DNA from: Toxonevra muliebris
Taxonomy: Eukaryota; Arthropoda; Insecta; Diptera; Pallopteridae
Direction of reading: 5' to 3'
DNA: 64,000 nt
Assembly: GCA_963691655.1 (NCBI GenBank)
Contig: OY829329.1
Coordinates: 55,689,408 to 55,753,407, forward strand
The notes below the pieces were generated by a model, which worked only from the letters and a program-made list of their open reading frames with translations, did no database searches and was not told where the DNA came from. Position 1 is the stretch's first letter. Every line of letters starts with the position of its first letter. Below are positions 55,736-64,000 of the stretch, one piece after another. The position numbers and the translations under genes were made by a program.

Positions 55736-58700
55736 CGTGTTGTTCATGTAATTCAATTGAACAAAGAAAATTTCAATTGTACTTCAGAAATACCATTTTA
55801 ATTTTTAAAATTTCTATCTGAAGTACTTTTCGATTTTTTTGAAGTACAAAAGAAATATTCTAAAGTTCATTTGTAATAATCTGAAATCTCTTAAAAGTAT
55901 AAAGAAATAAACTCTAATTGACCTCAACTTAATTGCATTTCCCGTTTAATTGGGCCATAAATTCTAACTTTTTGGTTCAAAATTTTCTCAAATCCTCGGT
56001 TAATTGAAACCAAAATTGTATATTTTATCTTGACGCAATACCAAGTATTTCTTTGTTAAAGCGTTACCAATTTCTGGAATTCACCAAGCCTTGAAATGAA
56101 AGTTGCCTCATTTTTACGAGAGCCACACATCTGCCGAGAATATTTTCTCTCTCATTTTGTGAAAACTATGTACATATTTCAGAGAAATTATCTTCTCACA
56201 TTCATACAAAATGTTTTTCTTTCCTTAGAAAACATTGAGATAAAACTTATCTCAGTATTGCCAGTGCTACATATTTACAAAGAATGCTTTCCACTTTTCA
56301 AGAAGCCTTGAAAAAAGTTTGCCCCACTGAGATTGCTTTCCTCTATTTCGGGAACCTAGAGAGAGAGAGAAGTAGCTTAATTATTGGGTTCAAGAATTTG
56401 ACATCTTATAAAACCAAAAAAACGAGTGATTACATTATAAGTGTTATTTAGAGCCGATGGTTTTGACCTTGTACTCAGATTTTCTGTATTACGTCTAGGA
56501 TTTCCATTTTGGAAGTCCAAAGCCCATAAGTTTGACATCTCAAACTTATTTAGGGTCGCTTAAAGTTGAAATAAATTTAAGACAACAATTTTTTTACAAT
56601 AAAAAAAAAAAAATAATATTGAAATAATTCATTGAAGAAAACTTTGCTTGAGATTAAAACCTCTTAAGTCCAATTGTTGTAAGAAATATTCCCTAAGAAG
56701 ACATAAATTGCGTATTTTTGCAATATAGTGGACGGTGGGAATCCTTAAGTAGTTTGTCCTCGGACTACTTAAAAATTCGGAATTCTTAAGATTTTTGGAG
56801 ATTTTTAAAATCAACTTTTAAAAAAAAATTAAAAAGTTACCTTTTTTTTACAATGTTACACAGCCGATTAGGTAAAAGCACTGAAAGTGGGAAGAACAAT
56901 CGAACAAAAATTAAATTTAAGCCTACCTAAGTTTTCTGGACAATCAAAATCTCCGACCTTAAGAATTCCGGGCGTACACTGTGTTATCTTTATACAAGGT
57001 TAGCCGTTAAAAAACCCAATTAACTATACTTGAAGAAAGTATTTCTTATTGGAAAATACTTGGGGTCTCTTAAAAATATAACCCATTAAGTCAAAATAAC
57101 ATTTTTTTTTTTTTGCAATGATTTCTTTAAACTGGATTAACAATTCGAACATATAACAAATGACAAAATAAAGTTTAAGTTTAAAACATCCTTTGAAATT
57201 TACCGTAGCACTGTTTATTTTATCAGAGTTTTATGTATATTCGCAAAAAAGTTACAATTATTTTTTTTTTTTTTTTTTTTTTGCATTCTTCAAACATGTA
57301 GCTCCTTTTTTGTAATGATAACAAAAATAGCTTATCAGTGCTGCTGTTATTTTTTTATAATCATTAGTACATTTTTTGTTTTGTATTGCAACAACAAATA
57401 AGTAATTAATAATTTCTTAAATATTGCAATTATTTTCATTCAAGTGTTTCTATAAAATTAGTTCCGCCTTATTTTATCATGCTATAAATTAATAACATGA
57501 AAGTTTATGAGGCTCAATAATAATTGCATTTAAAATCTTTAAATGAAATTATTACTGCATTAAAAAAATTTTTATTTTTTTTTTATTTTGGTCATATGCT
57601 CAAATGATTAGAATAGAAGTTTTATTTTTATACTAGTGGCAAATGTGTTGATTTTTGATTTTTATAATATTTACCATATAATATTTTCCAACCGGAATTC
57701 AGCCTCAGATTTTTTTTCGTATTTTTTTATTATTCCTTTAATATGTACCTTTTACCATTTCGTTGTCATAAGTTTAATCTAAATTTTTCTGGATTTTAGA
57801 ACAGTTATAAAAAAATTTACGAGTTTACGCTAGACGGATTTCAATTTGATTTTGTTATTATTTTTAGGGGTTAAAAATAAATGAATATAATTTAGCATGG
57901 CTGGCGCCTTAGGCAATTGCGGAAATGAATATTTTAAAGTATTGTTTTTAAGAGGAAAAGTGTTTAGTTCAAAAAGAAAATCTATTTCTGCATTCGAAAT
58001 CCTTTTCAGAAGCGAGAATAATGCCATAATGATTTCTAGACTTACATATATAGTAATACCTAGTTTTGATTGACTTACCTTTTAATTTCGCCAGAAGTTT
58101 TACGTTTTTTATTCAAATCAGTGACGCAATTAAACGGAAATTATTGAATTTCAAAATGAGTAATCAAATTCTGCGACCTTTAAGGATATTTTATAGTAGA
58201 ATAATATCATAATGACTTGTAAACTTATAGTATAATAATATCACAATCTCATAAAACTTAAGTTCGAGGTGGAAAATCATATAAGCAGCAAAAACTGCTG
58301 AACATTTTTCTCATTCTCTGAAAATATAAGATTCTAGGTTCAGGACTGTCAATCATCAGGATTTTTTTTCCAACCATTTTTATTTCTATTTATATTAAAA
58401 TTATTACATACATCAACACATTTATTTACTTAAAAAATTAACAACTTTAAATAATTATAATTAATTTACAACAAATAATATTGTAAAATATTAAAGCAGC
58501 AGAGATTTTCAGTAGGTAGGTTATGATATGAAAAAAAAAGAAGAAATACAAGAAAAAAACCCCAATAATTTTTTTCTGTTTAGATAACACTCTAACTTGG
58601 TATAACATTTTTATGATATCTCAGCAAAAATCAGTGGAGCATACAAGGGCGTGGGCGGGTATCAAATGAAAGTACACACATTTATTGATATATTTAATTT

Positions 58701-58860
58701 TCGCAAAAAATTGTTTAATCAAATTTTTCATGTCATTTCAATTAACGTACTTGCGACTTTGCGACTATGATTTTTGATTTTTTTTTTTTGCCTTTCTATT
58801 CTATTTCTATTCTGTGAGCACTACTTATATGTATATAATATATGAGATACATATATATCA

Positions 58861-59809
58861 GGGCCGTAGCCAGAATTTTTTTTCGGGGGGGGTTTTCATT
58901 CGACGAAAATATTCATATACAATTTTTATGAAACTGATGTTTAAATGCAATAAATTAAATAGGATGATGCATTTGATGGACCTTATCAGACTATGGAGAA
59001 AAGTGAATAAATGTCTTAAAGTTTTAGGAAAAATGTTTGTTTCCGAATTTTCTTAATCTTAACCTAAAAAAAATGGCCGAAAATGACAAAAAAAAATTCA
59101 CAGAATAATCAATTTGAATTGTTTCAAATAAATGTTATTCAATGTGGATTCCAATAAATTTTTTATCGTGAATGGCATAATTTCGATAACTTATTGACTT
59201 ACCATAACTGATAATGAACCCAACCTCAAAAAATGATCAAAAATGCCAAAAATAGTCAGAGACTAATTTTTTTCAAATGATTATTAGTGGTAATTTGGAC
59301 CATTATCAATGATTAGGAGCCCGGATGAGGTTGGCATATATTCCCTAAATTCGTGCAGTCACAGCATTGAAATCTTCCAAGTCGGGTGCTCTGAGCAATA
59401 ATGGGTTAAAGGATTAATTATATTTTAAGATTAAGAACTTTGAAGCATATTCAATAACATTGTCCTGCATGGGTTTGGTGAATTGTTCCTAGTGTTTGCG
59501 AATGAATTTTTCATGTTGAACACGAATCTGAGGTCAAAAACTTCCCATTACGTCACGTTTTTGAAAATACCGTTTTTGGCCGTGTAGCACAACTTCGTAC
59601 GATTTCAATTGAAATTAATTTTTAAAATTTTTTCTTTTGACTTTTTAGAAAGAAACTGATTAAAAAATATTTAAAAATCGTTCAATAGATTTTATTTTAA
59701 CTTTTTTTCAATCCACTGGCAATCAATATCAAAAATTAGGAAAACATTTTCACATTTCGGGGGGGCGAGGGGGTCAGAACCCCCAAAACCTCCCCCTAAA
59801 TACGGCCTT
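58861..59809. mobile_element. Dispersed repeat with GGCCGTA termini, copy B (complete)
   Basis: It starts GGGCCGTAGCCAG and ends, on the minus strand, AAGGCCGTATTTAGGGGGAG; both ends are followed inward by G-runs (CGGGGGGGG). The flanks TATATATCA and TGATATATATA are also mutually inverted, so the target duplication cannot be read with confidence. No protein coding. Copy A lies in sky intron 2. Confidence 0.7.
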
Positions 59810-61115
59810 GATATATATAAACAAATATACATCAAATGTCGTCAATATATTTTGAATATTATAAAATCCAATATTGATTTTATAGTAGTTAGTAGTTTCT
59901 AATTATGGGCTAGTTTCTTTTTGCCTTCATTTGATTAGTTTTATTTTTTCAGATAAACTTGTGATAAAAAATTATAAAATCAAATTCAAGCAAAAATATT
60001 TTTATAACTAAAAAAGTACCTAAATATGTAAATAGTGATTACCTACAAATTGAATTTATTTTTTATTAATTTTCGTATGAAAAGTACACAATGTATTCAA
60101 GTACTCAGGTGCGTACAAGTGTTTTCCAGAGATTTTTGTCAAACATCAATTTCATTTTCAAATCAACTGATTACAAGTTCATACATAAACAAAAATATTA
60201 GTGATAAAATTCTAAAAAAAAAGAAGAAAAATAGAAATATGGTAAATATAACACGATTTACATATATATGTGTTAAAAAATAAATATTTATTTAGAAGTG
60301 AATATGTGGGAGGGTGGTCTACTCATGTATGCCAAATGGCATGTATAGATGATTATATTAGCTAATATAATTTTATGTCACCCATAGAGACGAATTGTCG
60401 GTCGAATATGCTGTGTCTGGAGTGAGGATAGAGTGAATATGGAGTGTAGAGTATGTATGTAGAGTGAGTGCTGAGTGCGTATACGTGTATTTATAAGCGT
60501 ACTCTGTGAACTAAATTAAATTATCAAAGAAATGTATAAACATTTTATTGTTTTTTTTTTCTGTTTTTGCTAATAAAACAAGACATTTTTATATAAGTGC
60601 TCTGTCCTGGTTGTCTGGAGCTAAAGTAGATAACATCTCCCGATGACATCATTTGGCATAGCTTTGCCATAACCTTCTTAAATGGCATACATACATAAAT
60701 GTCATTGTTTTAAGGTCTTGCTTATGATATTAAAGCTTACATGTGTTTTTAGCTTCTTTTTTCTACTACTGCTAGCGAAATCTATGAGACGAGAATTACT
60801 AAGATGTTTGACAGTAGAATTTACAGAATTTTTGATTGTAGAATTTATAGTAATCCTCGCTTAATTGCACCACCACAATCCAGGAGTTTAATTCATATTT
60901 CACTCTTTCTTCTTCCCTCAAGCGATATGATTTCAAAAACATTCTGTGATTCGATTTTTTAGAAAGGGTATACCATGGATTAAGGAGTGAGATCGAAAAA
61001 ATCTTAACCTACATAAAACTTAATAATTTTTAAACGGTTGATTTTAAAGTTTTGATTTTTTTTTATTTAATTGATAATATTTTACAAATTACAGAAAAAT
61101 ATAACTTTTATAGTT

Positions 61116-62734
61116 CTAACCACTATTTATGAACTCGTGGACCTTTTTTGGTAAGCCTTCCATTAGAGATTTGATAGTTGTTTCAGACACCTTTTTGGAA
61201 CAGTTTGCCCATCTCCTTTTAAAATCTTCGATATTTTGGGACACCTTTTTTGTGCTCTTTAAGTTTATTTTCACAAGAGCCCAATATCTCTCCACTGGTC
61301 TTAGCTCCGGACACTTTGGAGGATTGGCCTCTCTTGGTACAAAAACTATATTATTACTTTGGTACCACTCCAGAACTTTCTTGCCGAAGTGACATGATGC
61401 CAAATCGAGCCAAAAGTATTTGGACACATTGTGCTCTCTTATGAAAGGAAGAAGTCTTTTTTTCAATCATTCTTTGATGTATATTTCGGTATTTATAAAG
61501 CCCACTGTAACAAATGACTTGCTTCTTTTGCCGCAACTAGTAATGATTCGAAACAAGTAAATGCAAGTAAATACTCGATACTTTTCATTCGATTCAAGGA
61601 CTTTTTTTTACTCGATGCTATACCATAAGTATTTTACTTGGTATCGGGAAACTCGATACCTTTGGAAAATATTTATTGAGAAACTGAAATATTGCAATAC
61701 AATATTTGAAATTGAAGATCGTTTTACAATATTTTACAGCAATTAATAATATATTTCAAAATGCTACTCCAGAATTATTCAATATCCATATTCAAAATAT
61801 TGCAGTCCCAATTGCAATACTCCAATGTATGAAAATATTGCAGTGCAGTATTGAAGTCTTAGAAAATATTGCCGGCCATGCGTGTAGAACAAATTGTTTT
61901 TTGAAACCTTTTCATTAAAATAAAATATTTTTAACAAACTTTAATCAGTTGATTAGTTTTCCTTCTATTATAAAGTTTTTGGAGATTTCCTAATATCATT
62001 AAATTAACGTCATTTCTATATTATTCACGTATTTCTAGTGGAAATATCTCAAAACCATGATGTATAGGCGAAAAACTCGTGTTGAGTAGTGTAAACTGTA
62101 GGCTCAACCATGTGTGGGCCGTTCTGGTCTGATTGTTCCCCTCGACAGACACTTAATTGTTCTTCGACATTTCCTCGAGCATCAGCAACATAAAAATTTT
62201 GACCCGGAAGCTGAAGCTGCGTAAAATCTGCCAGTACATACGTTTCGTCGTCCATTATACAACATGAATGCCAAATTTTTGTATGAAATTGGATTTTAAT
62301 TTTCGAGCCCTACTTTTGGCGTCTAAATTTTTTGCAGCATTCCTGTCTGGAACATTTTTGGACTTTGTATGTTTTCAAACCTACATTGGCTTTAACTTTT
62401 CGCACCAAATAGTCAGAGCACTGGGCTAACCGGGCAGCTTTTCTACCAGATGTGTTTGGAGATATTTTCAATATGCTTTCTATTTTTTTTGGCTTTCTCA
62501 ATATCATGTGGTCCTTGTTTTCTTCCCCAAACCAGGTTTCCTATCGATGGTCAAATTCTCTTGAAACTGTTTAATAACATTGGAAATAGTTTGACGGCAG
62601 ACCTTCAATTCTTTGGGCAATTTTTTGTAGGACCAATTTGTTTTTTTTTTGCAAATTTCTAATAATTTTAAGACGTACTTCTTTTTTTCTCTCATTTTGA
62701 TCAAAATCAACATGTTTCTCATTAAAAATAACAA
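61116..62734 (-). pseudogene. DD37E transposase, interrupted
   Basis: N-terminal DNA-binding part from 62734 (MREKKKYVLKLLEICKKKTN, then a helix-turn-helix and GLGKKTR), shifted to RKPKKIESILKISPNTSGRK and GLKTYKVQKCS, then the first catalytic region MDDETYVLADF at 62255. After ARGNVEEQ the sequence diverges and ~500 bp of unrelated DNA follows. The C-terminal half resumes at SCGKRSK (near 61540), has an in-frame TGA at 61467-61469 before LKKRLLPF, and continues to the second aspartate (FWLDLASCHFGK) and the glutamate (CPELRPVERYWA), 37 residues apart. The end at 61116 is complete. Confidence 0.9.
61545..62045. repeat. Foreign segment inside the DD37E copy, AATATTGCA-rich
   Basis: About 500 bp not alignable with the transposase. 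It repeats AATATTGCA-type words (ATATTGCAATACAATATTTG, AATATTGCAGTCCC, AATATTGCAGTGCAGTATTG) between 61685 and 61880, in both orientations. Insertion boundaries are approximate and no terminal repeat was found. Confidence 0.55.
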
Positions 62735-62829
62735 CTGACATATTTTTCAAAATTTTAAATTTAACTCCAAAAAAAAAAAAATGATTGGGTAAAACGTGTG
62801 TTAAGATTTTTTCAATCTCACTCCTTAAT

Positions 62830-64000
62830 ATGTATCTACGCAGTATAATTTGATCTAATATCATCTATTACATTCTCTGGGAACAATCTAAATAAGTAGT
62901 AGTTAATTAGCTCTAATAAGGAAAAATATAGTACAACCACTTAAATTATTGTACTCCTTTCTACTTATTACATTAATGTAATGACATCTACATATCTATT
63001 ATAATGTGACTTGAGACATCTGCTCGTTATTTACAATACAAAAAATATATTTAAATCACAAAATATAAATAAATAAATACCTAAATAATGCAATAAATGT
63101 GAAAAATAATAACACAGTCCAACAAATTAAGACTTTTCGGCTATTCTGTTGCAGCCACCCTATAATGCTGAAAGGGTATGTTGTGTAGACCATTTTTGTA
63201 AAACAATTTTATAGTCCAGCACGTCTCAGTTTATTTTTACAGTGGGTCAAAGTTTTCTTATTTTGGTCGAAGGGAGCTGAATACTAAGTGCAAAAAGTGT
63301 TATAAATTGATGTCTGAGGAAAATCTTGTTGGCAAAGTTGTATAGTAGAATTTTATAAGGGTCATTTCTGTAAAACATTTTAACCCTTTAGTTCCTCTTT
63401 TATGGGACAATTTGGCCCCTTTTTTTATGAAAACGTAAAAAAAAACCTTTCAAAAGAGACATTTAAGGATTAAAATGTTGGACAAAAATATTCGCCAAAA
63501 AATTTCACTAGGGGTTACCAAAGACATAAAAGTCATATATATAACGGTTAGAGGCTGATAAAAGAAAATAGTTTTTCATTTCTATCAAAATTGTAATTTA
63601 CGCGGAACTAACACGCGCCTGGTATGTGATCTGCCGGTTAAATCCAAATCATGGACGTAGAAAATGCCAGTGCCCTGTCACCGCCTTTATATCAGGTCAA
63701 TATCCCACTTTCTAAAGTTGTACATATAAATTTTGGTATGAAAATTTTAGATAAAAGTCATGTTCCAAAATAATAAAAATACGTAGGTATGTATTTTCCT
63801 TCAGTTTTGATGATGCGCTAAATTTCCATAAATAAGACAAAACCAATCCTTTACTTTGCAAACAGCTTCTGGCATCTTTAATTTTTTCCTAATTTGGGTT
63901 TATTATTCAAATTTGTAAATTCTTAATTTTCAAAAATATTTAATTTTTGTACGCCACTACTCACACTAATTATAATCCGTATACGAGAGTCGCTAACCAC
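62830..64000. other. Non-coding intronic DNA to the window end
   Basis: AT-rich with no exon found. TTAACCCTTTAGTTCC at 63380-63395 looks like another TTAA-type element end, but no partner end lies in the window. Confidence 0.45.

Larger units (their letters stand above)
60983..62825 (-). mobile_element. DD37E transposon, copy 3, with internal insertion
   Basis: Inverted termini start AGGAGTGAGATCGAAAAAAT at the left and AGGAGTGAGATTGAAAAAAT at the right; they match over ~27 bp with one difference. TA flanks both sides (60981-60982, 62826-62827). Total length is 1843 bp, about 500 bp more than usual, because foreign sequence (about 61545-62045) separates the two halves of the transposase. 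Confidence 0.88.
52737..64000 (+). other. sky: sky intron 3, open at the window end (at least 11,264 bp)
   Basis: From the GTAAGT donor at 52737 no downstream exon is recognised: no stretch encodes the next TBC helices in any frame, although very small exons could escape notice. It carries a mariner, a GCCGTAGCC repeat and a DD37E element. Unassigned parts (52740-54500, 55740-58860, 59815-60980, 62830-64000) are AT-rich with a (TTA)n run at 53229-53253 and a TTAACCCTTTAGTTCC motif at 63380. Confidence 0.75.

Overview
This is a stretch of AT-rich animal chromosome, almost certainly from a higher fly (Diptera, probably Schizophora). The case rests on one recognisable host gene, the fly homologue of skywalker (sky, the TBC1D24 family), with GT-AG introns, an insect-type start context (CAAAATG), dense A/T homopolymers, and transposons of dipteran type: mariner DD34D, maT DD37D, DD37E, Tc1 DD34E, hAT and piggyBac-like. 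I cannot name the genus. There are no bacterial features, no CRISPR and no operons.

The gene. sky runs on the + strand. Its first coding exon is at 38473-38635, the second at 49761-49963 and the third at 52532-52736. Together they give 190 codons plus one base: the N-terminus and the first part of the Rab-GAP (TBC) domain. Intron 1 is 11.1 kb, intron 2 is 2.6 kb, and intron 3 is still open when the window ends 11.3 kb later. The rest of the TBC domain and the C-terminal TLDc domain lie beyond the window. I see no other host protein gene. Bases 1 to about 37,700 are upstream DNA or 5'-UTR intron.

The mobile elements. Most of the recognisable structure is transposon debris. Upstream: a TIR element remnant (110-550), a small MITE (2367-2670), a hAT-like element with a perfect 8-bp target duplication (4673-5726), a partial second copy of it fused to a mariner fragment (5808-6698), a Tc1 copy inside a degenerate CAGTTC-type repeat (8.45-10.6 kb), a 1.3-kb element with CACTATGG termini (10891-12198), and a maT element spoiled by a single stop codon (13325-14612). 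A nested stack lies at 21.5-25.5 kb: a Tc1 element split by a foldback element and by a DD37E element, the latter itself split by a 76-bp hairpin. Further on are a truncated DD37E (27.4-28.1 kb), a hAT-type MITE (29578-30036), an 11-bp minisatellite (31.2-32.2 kb), a non-LTR retrotransposon tail (32.5-32.9 kb) and two tRNA-like sequences (35.6-36.0 kb). Inside sky introns are a TA-flanked element with a zinc-finger remnant (41441-42423), a Tc1 element carrying a second copy of the 76-bp hairpin (43383-44847), nested TTAA-flanked elements (45.4-46.6 kb), a long-TIR element containing a 195-bp palindrome (47510-48638), two copies of a GCCGTAGCC-ended repeat, a mariner (54.5-55.7 kb) and another DD37E copy (60983-62825).

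The most novel item is the 76-bp hairpin at 24076-24151 and 43851-43926. It is 93% identical between copies, flanked by different 4-bp duplications, and sits each time inside another transposon. Removing the first copy and one duplication restores the host transposase frame exactly. All coordinates and alignments were made by eye.
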